64,000 nt of DNA from the NCBI RefSeq assembly GCF_029962835.1, contig NC_080578.1, forward strand, positions 28,785,001 to 28,849,000, in the 5' to 3' direction. Below, piece by piece: positions 1-11,449 of the stretch. Position 1 is the first letter of the stretch, and each line of letters starts with the position of its first letter. The translations under genes were made by a program, and so were the position numbers. This stretch comes from Magnolia sinica. Taxonomy: Eukaryota; Streptophyta; Magnoliopsida; Magnoliales; Magnoliaceae. Below the pieces are notes generated by a model. The model did no database searches and was not told the DNA's origin. It saw only the letters and a list, made by a program, of their open reading frames with translations.

Positions 1-660
1 TGAAATGAAAGTAGAAGAACTAGTAGCTTCCCTATGAACATTTGAACTACACTTCAAAAAAACCCCTAAATCCAAAACTACTATCCTTAAAACTTCAAAG
101 AATACAACAAATGAGGATAATGAAAGTGAAAGAGAAAATGAAGATAAAGAAGTGGCTTTATTGGCACGACGGTTCAGAAAGTTCTTTCAGAAAAATCGTG
201 GGCGTCCATTTAAAGGAAGAAAGGTGGACAACAAAGATTCTGCAGGTAAATTTAGTAAAAAGACCAAAGAACCACAATGTTATGCTTGTCAGAAGTTTGG
301 ACACCTGTTTACTGAATGCCCAAATAGAAAAACTAAGGGTAAAGCAATGGCTGCCACATGGGATGATACAAAAGAGTCGAACTCAGAATCTAACGACTCA
401 GAGAGTGTGGAGATCAGAAATCTTTGAAAATTCTAATGGTCTCCACTGCTCCAATCATTCCCATTGAAACTGAGAACGAGGAAGAACCGCAAGTCACAGA
501 ATCATTTCCATCTGATAATGAAGAATCAGAAAAAGAAGAAGAAGAAAAGGATAAATTGTAGGATGCATATAATCAACTCTACATTCATAGCATCAACATC
601 CTTAAAAGACTTGGAATATCTGAAACAAAAAGGAACTGCTGAAAAAAGATCTAGATAAAA
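1..660 (+). pseudogene. Copia-A gag, C-terminal part with first zinc knuckle (decayed)
   Basis: The frame starting at 152 reads MALLARRFRKFFQKNRGRPF, then a CX2CX4HX4C knuckle (CYACQKFGHLFTEC, about 278-319), then MAATWDD followed by an acidic Ser/Asp/Glu tail. This is the nucleocapsid end of a plant copia gag, which packages element RNA. The upstream frame (about 2-150) reads KVEELVASL, a stop, then TFELH; it matches Copia-B gag closely and shows the true gag frame runs in from the left. A frameshift near 420-470 moves the acidic tail into another frame. Non-functional remnant. Confidence 0.75.
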
Positions 661-722
661 CTTTGGAAATTAATACACATCTAATTAATGATCTATAACA
701 ATATCATTCAAAGAATGATAAG

Positions 723-1545
723 TTGGAAAGAATCAATCTGTCCCTAAAAACTGAATCATCAAAACTTACTAAACAGATTGAACTATTGGAAGAAGAAAAT
801 AAGCATCTCCAAAATGAGAATCACACACTTCGGTTTGGCTTAGAAAAATCTAGAAAATCTGCTGAAATAAACTATAAATTTTCCCAGAGTGGTGAAAAGC
901 TAGAAAATTTGTTAGGGATGGGAAGACGAGGAAAAGACAAGAGTGGCCTAGGGTATAATAAAATTAAAACAAGAACTAGAAATGTAGCACAAATGGATAG
1001 ATCTGTTGCTTCAGGAAGTAAAACTAGAACTACTCCAGTTTGTCATCTATGTGGTAACTCGGGTCATTATAAGTTTAAATGCATGACACCTGGGAGGACT
1101 CAACATAACTCTAGTCAAAATCATACCGATAAACACAAGCCAACCAGAAAAAAAATACAAAATGACAGGAGTCCACTTAGAAATCTAGATAGAAGAAGAA
1201 CACATACATCATCGCCTGGAATGACCAACAGGATAAATCAATTGGGTGAACTGAATAAGAAAACTAATAAATTTGTAAAATAAGAAAACACGATTTAGTT
1301 GCCCAACTCGATTAAAGAAACTAAAACTTCCATGGTTAAAAAGCCTATCACAAAATGGGTAATAAAAGAAAAGAAGAATTGCCTTGTCACTCATTCAAAT
1401 CATATAATAGGCAATAATACTAAGTGGTACTTGGACAGCGGTTGTTCACGACATGTCACAGGTTACAAATCCCTCCTTTCGAATTATTCAGATCTTGATA
1501 ATGGGATAGTCACTTATGGAGACGGAAGCACCGCTAAGGAATAAA
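723..1545 (+). pseudogene. Copia-A gag coiled coil, second zinc knuckle and protease remnant
   Basis: The 723-1283 frame begins with a Leu/Glu/Lys-rich heptad region, then the family signature GEKLENLLGMGRRGKDKSG, a basic linker and a second CCHC knuckle, CHLCGNSGHYKFKC (about 1040-1081). After a frame change, 1299-1544 carries KKPITKWVIKEK and WYLDSGCSRHVTG (from about 1425). The latter is the catalytic Asp-Ser-Gly neighbourhood of copia aspartic proteases. Two knuckles separated by a coiled coil are also seen in Copia-B. Stops interrupt the polyprotein. Confidence 0.75.
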
Positions 1546-1546
1546 T

Positions 1547-1759
1547 TTGCTCAAAAATGAGAATGCCTTTTGTATAAAAGGATTAACGCATAATCTTTTA
1601 CGCATTTCTCAAATATGTGACAATGAGCATGTGGTTAAATTCAATAAAGAAAAATGCGAGATCTTAGACCTTTCAAGAAAATCAGTGATTAAAGGATCTC
1701 GTACAAACAACCATTGCTATGTTATTAAAGGAAAAGGAAAGGCTGATTCATATGCCTAG
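1547..1759 (+). pseudogene. Copia-A GAG-pre-integrase-like remnant
   Basis: The short frame reads AFCIKGLTHNLLRISQICD and then VVKFNKEKCEILD. This resembles the GAG_pre-integrase region that follows protease in plant copia polyproteins. It ends at HCYVIKGKGKADSYA and a stop. The integrase zinc finger and core that should follow are absent; 1760-1980 shows no coding potential. I infer an internal deletion that removed integrase, RT and RNase H. Confidence 0.65.
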
Positions 1760-1979
1760 AAATAATTGGGCATGGAAAAACGTGTCCAGGTCTTGCATCT
1801 AGATCTGGATAACTGCTAAAATGATGCAATTTTGGTAAACTTCAAATGATGTATCTAAGGTTTCTCACCTCTATCTTTTGTATATAAACATCTAGGTGTT
1901 TATAAGTTTTGGTCTGCACAATGTGCATACAAATTTTACTGTGTGTACTGACTAATTTTAAGATATACTGAAATTATGC

Positions 1980-2225
1980 ACAAAAGTCTATCGAAATTCT
2001 GAAAAATTAAAAATATCTTCGATATGTCTATCGATACATCATGTGAACCTTTCGATAACATCGACCAAGAATCGATACCATCGACGACCTCTTGAGAAGC
2101 TGAAATGTCGAGACGGTTGGTCTTCTCACGAACTCTTCATTGAAAATATCAAATAGGGCATATCGATATCATCGAAACTATGCTTGATGATATCGAAGGT
2201 TACTGCTCAATTAAAGTCAGAAGAT
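1980..2225 (+). repeat. TCGAT-palindrome-rich segment upstream of the extra ORF (Copia-A)
   Basis: Non-coding stretch with repeated TCGATA/TATCGA words at irregular 15-40 bp spacing, for example ctatcgatacatc, ttcgataacatcga and catatcgatatcatcga. The same words fill the LTRs of this element and of Copia-B, and a matching segment precedes the Copia-B extra ORF (8090-8345). Function unknown. Confidence 0.6.
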
Positions 2226-2313
2226 GGAGAAAGAGGCTCACTTGTTTAGCACTGCATCTCTCTGAATAGTAATAGTCTCCTTTATTTTGTTGGACTCTTT
2301 CATCTTAAGCAAC

Positions 2314-3347
2314 AATGTCTCACGACAAAGGACTGGTTCGACCACAATGTTTCTCAACTGAGAGCAAGAAAGGTAAGAAGAATGCGACTACCTTATCTCC
2401 ATTTTTCAACTTAAAATTTGTGGCAGAACGAGCAGTCCATAAGAAGTGCATTAAACCCTTTGGGATCATCGATCTCTTAGAACTGATTGGGTGAGGAAAT
2501 ATCATAAATTTTGGTGGAGGATTTTAACATAATCTTGTGCATTAGCTTCTGAACTTAATCTAAAATGTTGAAAATAATCCTCTGATCGTTTCAGTTGCTG
2601 TCATAAATCAGACCAAGCACATCACCCCTAGACTGGTAAGTCATCTGGTTGGTGTAGAAGTCACTAAGATACCCATATTAGAATGAAATGTGAATGGTCT
2701 TGGTGTATGGGGAGAAGTTACTCGAGCACTATGTAATGGAGCTACAATACCGAGAAATGCAAAGAATGTTCTTGATGTTAAGCATCTCAATCTTGCATAT
2801 AAAATTCTTCACAGCATCTTCAGCACAAATGTCTATCCCTGTGAAGTCTTTGGCAACAAGCTTTCCCCATACATTCTCAACGTTCTATATGATGTTTATC
2901 TAGGTATTCATGTGTGCCTACCCACTTTCATTCTACAATAATTAATTCGGGTGTCTTCAGACGAATCCATCACTACACTTCCATTCCCATGTCTTGTGTC
3001 CAAGATGTCCTGACAATTTGGACTACCTCCTACTAATGATCTCCCGCGCCCATGTGCCTGGTTCAACCACGAAGACATCTACAATCTACATATCATTGAC
3101 AACGTGTTTCGTGGGGGGAAAAACCGATTTAACCTCAGACAAGGGCAATTTTGAGTACAGCCCTGACTCTGTTAATGTCATTCAGATAGACACAAAAAGT
3201 GACATTGCACAGGACCTTCTGGATGGACAATCTCGCATGATGAACTGGCTCGAGAACTATGAAGCCTACCTTGTAGAGATCAGACACATGCTAATAACTC
3301 TCCAACATGCTATGAAACAAATTCTGAATTCCTTACCAGCGCAATAA
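2314..3347 (+). pseudogene. Copia-A extra ORF ('plant transposon protein'-like), broken
   Basis: Reading pieces: MSHDKGLVRPQCFSTES onward to CIKPFGIIDLLELIG (2314-2490, then a stop), 2690-2941 with KILHSIFSTNVYP, and 2994-3347 ending in a helical DLLDGQSRMMNWLENYEAYL region. The pieces align by eye with the better-kept copy on the opposite strand (6640-8074): CIRPFGILEILDKVG, VLHNIFCVNVYP and a C-terminal helix. The pattern resembles the 'putative plant transposon protein' domain (Pfam Transposase_32-like) found as an additional ORF in plant retroelements. That family name is from memory and should be tested. Several stops and frame changes. Confidence 0.55.
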
Positions 3348-3349
3348 AG

Positions 3350-4134
3350 GCTTTCGTTGTCTATAGTACATCCTTCCCGTCATCACATACCTGGAGTTTC
3401 ACTGAAATGATTAGGGCATAAATATCTTTTTGAATGCCTTATGCTCATTCACATATGTGTGTGATGCATTGCTAATTTACAAAGTTCGACAAGGTTTTTT
3501 GTTGTGTTATCCTCTGAGTGAGGAACATACTCTAGTTTGGGTGCCCATGGATGGGATTAATTGTTTTTTTTTGTTAGGATAACTATTATACTTCTAGGGT
3601 AGTATATGTTTTGGATATTTTAGGATATGCCTGGTTACCATTTACACTATTTACTGCCATGTTTTAAATTCTGTGATTCCCTGTTGTATCTGGTTATAGC
3701 TCTAATGGTGTGTTCTACATGTGATATTTTCATCTATACATTGATCTGTTATGCATACTTAGTTTCTGAAAATGCGATGTTTGTTTTACATCCATCTATT
3801 ATATGCATATGATCCCCGAAATCTGGTTCTCCTATATTATCTAAACTTCAGTCAATATCAACTATTATATTTTCCTTTGCCAATGACTGACAAAAAGGGG
3901 GAGAACAAATCTACACCCACCACAGGAAAATTGTGTGTATTTGCTTGTGATTGGTGATGAAGGTGTTAGGGGGAGATCACAGTTAGGGGGAGCAGCTTTT
4001 GAATGTTTGTGTATGTGAATAAGATAACATTGTACAATTGTGTAAAGTTCATTTACACACAATTTAGGGTGTCAGTATAGAAGTTGTTCTAGGGTGTTTT
4101 GGTATTTTGTCACATATTTGATAAAGGGGGAGAT
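3350..4134 (+). other. Copia-A 3' untranslated region and polypurine tract
   Basis: No convincing ORF. T-rich sequence with repeated gggggag words (3896, 3969, 3985) and a final polypurine tract aaagggggaga at about 4123-4133, immediately before the LTR start TGAAAGTGCC. This is the standard place where plus-strand DNA synthesis is primed. 3419-3439 (taaatatctttttgaatgcc) matches Copia-B in the inverted region near 6590, showing the two elements are homologous here too. Confidence 0.6.
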
Positions 4135-6471
4135 TGAAAGTGCCCTAGCTTGTCAATTAGCGTGTGTGTTGAGTTGACTAGATAGAGAAGCTCCATAGGA
4201 AGATCAATTAACCGTCTGCCTCAACTGGATATGGGCCCGAACTCACCATAGGTAAATCTTAGCCTCACATCCCATGTCCTAAAACACTAGGTAATTAAAA
4301 CCCTTAAAATTGATTAGAATATTATAGGGTTTTTGGGTTAGAAAACTTTTTCAATCTATAGAAAAATCTCTAAGTTTTCTACCTTTGTCAATTTATCGAG
4401 AGGCCGTTCGATGAAATCGAACATTGCTGTTGATATCCTTGAAACTCACTCGATAGTATCGAAATAAGGACATAAGACATCTAGCAACCGCATATGCCTC
4501 TGGACGAAATTATCGATGTATCGATAGTCTTATCGATATCATTGATAATTGAATCTCGTATCTATCAAAGTTGACTCGATAAAGTCGACATCATATATAA
4601 TATGTCTAAGTTCTGCTAAGACAAATCACAAAATCCTTGATACATCGAAGTCTCCTTGATATCCTCAGAATTTAAATTTTGTTGATATCGGAAGCCCTTT
4701 GATGATATCAGTTTTGGACACTCTATTTTCCAGCAATTTTTTCAAGTTGTTTTATCTTAGATCGAGGGTCACTCGATAGAATTGATATTCAAATATCGAT
4801 GATATTGAGGCCAGGTCGATGGCATCGAGAATGGATATAACTGTCCAGCAAGCTTAACTGAAAAATCCTTTGGATTTATCGATGCATCGACATGACTATC
4901 GATATCATCAGCATTCAAATTTCGATGATATTGAGTGTGCCTTGATCATTCTTTTAACCTGAAAAATTTCAAAGGCAAGTCTCTCTCATTTTTCAAATGT
5001 TGAGGAATCGAACCTCGTGTCGATGGAATCGGAGTTTGAAATTTGATGACATCGACACACGTTCAATTTCCTCGACCAGCTGGCAAAAAGTTTCAAAAGC
5101 GTTTAACATTTGTGTTCATGTCATCAAGCGGCCAGTCGATATTATCGAGAGTATACGCTCGATGATATCGAAATTTATAAAAAATGTGACCGTTTTATAT
5201 CTATTGGAACCTTCTGCCTATTTAATGAGAGCTTGCCCTTGGTTGTTGGATAGAGAAAAAGAGACAGTGCTTTTATGTGCTTAACTTTAGATCATATACC
5301 CTTAGCCTTTTTCTCTCATGGGAGTTCATCCTCCAATCCACCCTCATCATTGACATTCAATAGAGTGGATTGAGGAATGAACTTCCGCACTCAAGGATCC
5401 TTCAGCTACCACCTTAATGGCAAATCATTAAGTTGGGATGCCTTGAATGTATAGATGATTGGAATCACTATATCTCCCTTATAGGAAAATATTCAATAGA
5501 GTAGGATTCCATTATAACCTTGACCCAATCCGTCGCCATGTATTGGTATATCTTCTGAGTTACGGAACAAGGAAGTTGAAGTTCTTTATCAAAGGAGGAG
5601 ATCTTCAATAATGCACTGAAAGGGACTCATCTACTTATCTATAAGTTATTAGAGTCCAGAGGACCCTTGTGATCATTCCTTTTGTAGGATTAGGTCTAAG
5701 GTGTTTCTCACCCCTTGCAAGTCCTCGTAGGAGGCCTCCGGCGGGAGTGTATGTGGTGGGTGTTTTGTATTGACCCTTGCTCTGTGGAGAGCATAAACTC
5801 TTAGGTCGTTGTAGTAGGTCCTTGACTAGGGTGGTCTAAAAGTTTGGTGTTTTGTGTTGACCCTTGCTCGTGAAAGCATAAACTTTTGAGGTTCCTTGAG
5901 TGGATCCTTGCCTAGTGTGCCTAAAATTAGGTGCTATGTGTTGACCCATGCTCATGGGAGCATAAACTGTCAGCCTAGGTGTAGGTTGTACTGGTTAGAG
6001 GTGAACCTGATTTAAAACCTCCGGTTTGAGGTGAACCTGTTGTGAAACCTCCTTAGTGAAATCCGGTACACTCAAGGGTTGAGTGCATCTGCCGGGAGTG
6101 GAGTAAACAAGTAGTCGAACCACTATAAAAATGACTGTGTTTGTGATTGCTATTGTCTTTCATTCCTATGTGATTATATGCATTCATATTTGATTATTTG
6201 AGATCACATCTCACACACAGTCACATCCATCATAAACTCAAATTCACACCTTATTTATCTTTCAAAGTAGTTTTTATGATTGGATCCTCTATTTGGCTTG
6301 GAAGCCATTAGAGTTAGTTTTAAGAAATCCTGATTCATGCATATCTACTCAGGACAAGTTTGATAGGATTTTAAATAAACCATAAAAATTTTATAAAAGT
6401 CCTATTCACCCCCCTCTAGGACATATTGGCATATTCCTACTACAACTAAAGTAGTCATTACCGCAATTTCA
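4135..6471 (+). repeat. Copia-A 3' LTR (about 2.34 kb)
   Basis: Starts TGAAAGTGCCCTAG right after the polypurine tract and ends ...CCGCAATTTCA at 6471. Copia-B's LTR has the same ends (TGAAAGTGCCCTAG...CTGCAATTTCA) in inverted orientation. Both carry CCCCTCTAGGACAT near the 3' end. 4390-5190 is packed with TCGATATCATCGA-type words. The 5700-6100 part contains short internal repeats (gttgacccttgctc, gaggtgaacctg, cataaact). It is about 960 bp longer than the Copia-B LTR. No 5' LTR is in the window, so the target duplication cannot be checked. Confidence 0.75.
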
Positions 6472-6639
6472 AATACAACAGCCCAAGTTGGGTAGCAATA
6501 ACACAAAATCACAAGAAAAACTATCCAAACATGTCCAAGAATGATTATAAAATAAGATTGGAATTAGAACAGACTGGCTTGGCATCCTAAAAAGATATTT
6601 AATGCCTAAGCCGACATTCCTAGCCATGCAAAAGATGAA

Positions 6640-8074
6640 CTATCTAACTGGACGGTCCTTCCTCTGGTGGAGAGACATCATCATGCTGACAAGTGATCGA
6701 GGTAATTAGGTTCTACATCTTTTGCTCCACCCGCTCCAGGCTTTTCTGAATAACCTCTGATAACTACTCTAGACAAGAAAGACGATGGCCTTATTCATCC
6801 ATTCGTACCAAGATGGATTCTTGTCAGTCGTGGTATGGTGTGCGACGTCTGGTGTGTCTATCTGAGGTATGTGATGCCTCACGATGCTCATCCTCAGTAG
6901 GATAGTCAGTCTCACCTACTTCTGTCTCTGCTACTTCTGCTTCTGTTTCTCATTGAAGATCTTCAGTATGCTGTTTTGATGAGGATGCCCCCTTGTTCTC
7001 TAGACTCATGTGTTTGATATTGGTCTTTGAAAATAGGTGTGCAGGTCTGGGATGATTAGTCATGGGCTTCAAGCCAACATGGCGAGAGAGCAAACAAATG
7101 AGGTATGGAAATTGAATGCATGTGTCTCTTGTTCTTTGAATGCAGTCGGCAATTAGATGAACCTTGATGGTGGGTAGACATAAAGGAATACCCTTACAGA
7201 TGCTGTAAAGAATATCTAACATGTACGGGGTTGCGTTAGACTTATTTATCCCCTAAGGATAAACGTTGACGCAAAAGATATTGTGAAGTACCCTGTACTT
7301 GTTTGCCATATTTGAAGCCCTAAGGGCATTACCCTGATGCCACGACACATTTTTTTCGTAACAGAGATACTGTGTAATTTGTACCCAAACATCTATGGAA
7401 TCAAGGTCATGATCAGTTAATCCTTGAAAGGAGGCTGGAATCCCTATAAGTGAAGCAACTACAGCAGGAGTAATGGTAGAGGATGTCTGTCCAATGGTGA
7501 CTATGAATGAAGTAGGATGCAACATAGGTGAGTGACAATATGACAAGAATCGAATCACCTGTTCATTCCGAACTGTTCCTTCAAAATCTAGGATGTTGCT
7601 CCAACCAACTTTATCCAAAATTTCTAGAATCCCAAACGGTCTAATGCATTCTCGATCTATCTTTTTCTCATATACAATCCTCCTAACATGAAATTTGTCA
7701 TATAGGTTCTCTGGTGGAGGAGGGACCTGAGGGATCAAAATTTCAAGTTGAACAGGTGCAGGAGGGTCTTGAGTGGGTGCACTCTATTAAGTTCTAGTTC
7801 GTCTTGCAGGTGATTGAGATGGTGAGGTTGGTTCATTCAATAGGGGCCATTTAGATCGAGGTCTTGATCGGAGTTTAGTTTGAACACCCCTAGAGGACTC
7901 TCCAACCTTAGTTGTTTTCCCTTTCTCTTTCGGCATTAGAAATAAACAGTTTGGGTAGGACTTTTCAAGAGAGATGAAACAAGGAAAAAGAAAATCCCCA
8001 AATCTATTGCAGAACGCTTCATAGAATATCATATAAGGAATGAAGAATTTAGAGTGATAATCCCGACCACACAA
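6640..8074 (-). pseudogene. Copia-B extra ORF ('plant transposon protein'-like), best-kept copy
   Basis: Three consecutive - strand segments. About 7938-7787 is a basic Ser/Arg/Pro-rich leader (MPKEKGKTTKVGESSRG). 7738-7253 is a 161-residue globular part with IRPFGILEILDKVGWSNIL, VIRFLSYCHSP, and ITPAVVASLIGIPASFQG. 7222-6950 includes MLDILYSICKGIPLCLPTIK. A helical tail lies near 6640-6760. The layout (basic leader, PFGI...GW...FY/SYCH..., V..LIGIP) recalls the Transposase_32-like 'putative plant transposon protein' domain of unknown function. One stop at 7785 and one near 7250 break it. It sits where pol would normally follow gag. Family name is inference; homology to Copia-A's copy is direct observation. 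Confidence 0.55.
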
Positions 8075-8089
8075 TTTTTATAATCCTGC

Positions 8090-8345
8090 CCACACTATTT
8101 TTATAACATCAATTCCTCAATACTATTGAGGTATGTTCGATATTATTGAAGATGGGTCTTTGATATCATCGAATCTGTTTCGATATTATCGAGCAATTAC
8201 CTAGGTAGGTCAGTGAGTTTTGTAAGATGTTCAATATTATCCAGTAGTACTCGATATTATCGAAGTATGTTCGGTGATATCAAGTATCCTTTAATGTTAT
8301 CGAAGCATTTCAGATAGATTATGCCTATTTCAGCTTAAATTGACT
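8090..8345 (-). repeat. TCGAT-palindrome-rich segment upstream of the extra ORF (Copia-B)
   Basis: Contains several imperfect palindromes of the TCGATATTATCGA type (ttcgatattattga, tcgatattatcgagc, ctcgatattatcgaag). It occupies the same place relative to the extra ORF as 1980-2225 in Copia-A. No ORF. Confidence 0.6.
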
Positions 8346-9100
8346 ATTCTAACCGATGTACATGAATATATATAAGGTCATTAGTATTATGTACATCCCC
8401 AAAAAAAAATCTACATGTTCAAAAGGAATGGTGAGGCTATGTATCCTCAGCTGATATCTTTAGAAGAATTTAGCCATTAATCTTTCTTTGGAGATGGTTG
8501 ATCTTCAGATTATAAGCATTGATTGTAGTGTATAGATAAACCTTCTTTGGTTCAAAATAAGTATCATAGCATACATAATGTTTTTCAGAATGATTTCAAA
8601 ATTATGCATGATACCTGGTTTATATGGAGATGCTTATCATGAAGGCACTTTTACTGAAATGAATGAGTCTCAACAACCTCCATATATAATGAAACTATTA
8701 GTCAAGGAATAGATTGTAAATTGATCCCCCAAAGAAAATATCATTATTTAACCAAGCATTTTAATGTTCTTGAATCAATTTTATATAACTGTGATTTGCT
8801 TATTGACCAATATCTTTAATCAATCATCAAAAATTTCTATAGCTCACTTTTACTTCCAACATCTCCCTTATACAGTACCTGACCCATTACAATAAGTATC
8901 AAAATATGGGTCAAGGTAATAGATTGTTTTACTTAGAGTGATTGTTACAAGTGCTTGAATTAATCACTTCATTTTCAGGGTACTTGTATTTGTTGCGTGT
9001 TACCCATTTAGTAACAACTTTCTTTGAGCTAGAGGAATGTTTCTCATGGTGACTTCCAGATGATTTGGATATATCTTTGAACTTTGTCTTGGAAGTGAGA
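8346..9100 (-). other. Copia-B non-coding gap between gag end and extra ORF leader
   Basis: No ORF of note on either strand. A copia element should have protease, integrase and RT here; only AT-rich sequence with no recognisable motif is seen. The gag frame ends near 8940 (reading KWVTRNKYKYPENEVINSS) without the protease DSG motif that Copia-A keeps. Confidence 0.5.
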
Positions 9101-10582
9101 TGTGGATTCCTAGATAAAGGACATTCCCATTTGTAGTGTCCTAACTTTCCACAATGACGACATGGTAATTCAACTGAAATTTTCTAGTTTGAGATAGTTG
9201 AATTTGTCATCTCCAATGAAGTAGAGGAAGAGTCTGATTCATATCCTAGGCCTTTCATGTTTTTGGATTTTCTACCCACTCCTAGAAGTTTTTCAAACTT
9301 TTCATTGCTTTGAGTGAATTTTCGAGTTAGTTCTACTATATGATTAGAATTTTTTACTTCTATTTTTAAATTTTTATTTTTTGGTTTTAATTTATCAACT
9401 TTCAATTCTAAAAGTTCAATGTTCTTGATCAGATTATCAAAGGTTATACTTCTAATAGCAGTTCCTCTCCCATTTTTAATTCTCTCAAGATCAGGTTCAT
9501 CTTCCTCATCTAGTTTCTTAGGGATGACTGTAGCGGTGGAGGCCATGAGTATCTTCAATGATTTTGTCTCCATCACTTTTTGACTCACTTAAATCTGAAT
9601 TTGAGTTGTCAGTATCATCCCAAGTGGCTGCCATAACTTTTCCTTTAGACTTCCTTGTAGGGCATTTCATAGAGATGTGACCATATTTTTTACAATTGTA
9701 GCATTGAAGTTCTTTGGACTTGTTGAAGGGTTTGCTGGTTTGGCGTTTGTGGTCCAGTTGAAATCCTTTGTTATTGTATGGTTTCCCATGATTCCTATTG
9801 AAGAATCTTTTAAATTTCTTAGCTAGAAGGGCAACCTCCTTATCTCCATCTTCGTTCTCACTATCTTCTTCCTCTATTATATTCATGTTTTTAGAGGTTT
9901 TGAGAACGTTATTTTTAGATTTTATGGGTGTTTTAAGATGTAGTTCAAATGTTTGTAGAGAACCAACCAGTTCTTCTACTTTTATCTCATCAATGTTCCT
10001 ACATTCTTCTATGGTAGTTACTTTAGAATCAAATCATTCTGAAAGTGATCTTAGGATTTTCCTACAGATTTTTGGTACAGGAACTGTTTCTCCAAGTCCA
10101 CCCATGGAGTTGCATATGATATTTAGTTTTGCAAAGAACTCCATGAAGGTCTCACCTTCCTCCATTTTCAATTATTCAAATTGAGTTGTCAAGAACTGCA
10201 ACATTGATCTTTTTACTGTGCTGGTTCCTTCATGGGTGGTTTTCAATAGATCCCATGCTTCTTTTGAGGTTTTACTCATACTGATTTGGTTGAATACCTC
10301 TTCAGAAACTGCACAATAAATGGCATTCATAGCTCTTGCTTCATATGTTTTATTCTCTTTCTCAAAAGTTGTCTATTTCTCTTTTGGTTTGGGTTTGGTG
10401 ATGGTTGTGCTATTTTCTAATACAATTAGCTCGGTTAGTGGTACATATCCATTCTCAACTATTTCCCAAACTTCATGATCCAAGGATTCCAAAAAGTAGT
10501 TCATTCTTGCTTTCCAATATACATATTTTGAACCATTGAAAATAGGAGGACAAGAGACTACTGTTCCCTCTCCTTTGACCAT
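9100..10582 (-). pseudogene. Copia-B gag, nearly complete with four stops
   Basis: From ATG at 10582 one frame reads VSCPPIFNGSKYVYWKARMN, then FLESLDHEVWEIVENGY (the copia gag N-terminal DUF4219/UBN2-type start). It continues through three in-frame stops to EVALLAKKFKRFF and knuckle 1, CYNCKKYGHISMKC (about 9700-9659). Next comes the acidic MAATWDDTDNSNSD tail. After a frame change (9588-9184) a coiled coil with NEKFEKLLGVGRKSKNMKG follows, then a stop and knuckle 2, CRHCGKLGHYKWEC (about 9165-9124). It is the structural protein of the element's virus-like particle. Close match to Copia-A gag. Confidence 0.8.
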
Positions 10583-10641
10583 AATTCTAACTTCATTTTG
10601 AGGATCTCCCTCTAGGTTGTTAAACCCTTCAAGAGGAACCC

Positions 10642-10653
10642 GCTCTGATACCA
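10642..10653 (-). promoter_or_regulatory. Primer-binding site of Copia-B
   Basis: On the - strand the LTR end (...GCAATTTCA) is followed two bases later by TGGTATCAGAGC. That is the usual copia primer-binding site, complementary to the 3' end of plant initiator tRNA-Met. It fixes the LTR end and the orientation. Confidence 0.85.
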
Positions 10654-10654
10654 A

Positions 10655-11386
10655 TTGAAATTGCAGTAGAACTGCTAGTATCGAAGCATAAAGTATGACT
10701 AAATGTCCTAGAGGGGAGTGAATAAAACTTTTCAAAAACTTATTATCTATTAATAACAAACTATGCCTAACTTTTAAAATAAAGAAATTAAGGCAAAGTA
10801 ACTCTATAGCTTCCAAGCCAATAGAGGGTCCGATTCACATAGGCTTATACAAGATTTATATATTGAAGCAAAGCTTATAAGGATAGTGTATATTGTGTGT
10901 GGGATGTGACTTCTATCAACGCTTATACATTAACTAAGTTATGCATCATGGTGAACATATGGTGAACATAAACATGAATAGATAAATGTACTTAAAGCAA
11001 TCCCAAACGCAATCATGTATAGGGGTTTGGCTACTTGCTTACTCTAATGGTAATAAAACGGGCAGAAAACTGACTTTATTAATACTGTCGAGTAGCCTTC
11101 GATATCATCGAGATTTGAACTTCGATGTTATTGAGACATACTCAATTATAGCGACTTCCTACACATAAGTATTCAAGTTTGTGTATACAGTTTGTACTCG
11201 ATTATATCGATATGCACTTCGATAGTATCGAGGGTTAATCGATCCCATTTGGATTCTCTTTAGGGAACATGCCTTTAGCTGTTGGAAGATTTTGTCCAAT
11301 ATATCGATATGATCGATCCTCCTTCGATTATATTGAGATTTGAATTTGGATAATATTGAAATGGTCTTTGATGATTTTCGATAAGA

Positions 11387-11449
<63 letters not shown>

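Larger units (their letters stand above)
1..6471 (+). mobile_element. Copia-A: degenerate Ty1/copia-type element, 3' part with 3' LTR
   Basis: Internal region (1-4134) plus one LTR (4135-6471). In order: the C-terminal part of gag with a CCHC knuckle, a coiled-coil stretch, a second CCHC knuckle, a copia protease motif (WYLDSGCSRHVTG), a GAG-pre-integrase-like stretch, a palindrome-rich non-coding segment, an extra ORF, a polypurine tract and the LTR. No integrase core, reverse transcriptase or RNase H is seen, so it could not have moved alone. Reading frames carry many stops and shifts. The 5' LTR and gag start lie left of the window. The 3' LTR edge (6471) abuts sequence that continues the inverted Copia-B, so I infer that Copia-A inserted into Copia-B. 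Sure of the class, less sure of the nesting. Confidence 0.8.

Noticed and set aside
4390..5190. Possible CRISPR-like or satellite array of TCGAT palindromes
   Set aside because: No constant repeat length or spacer length; irregular words in an LTR of a eukaryotic element.
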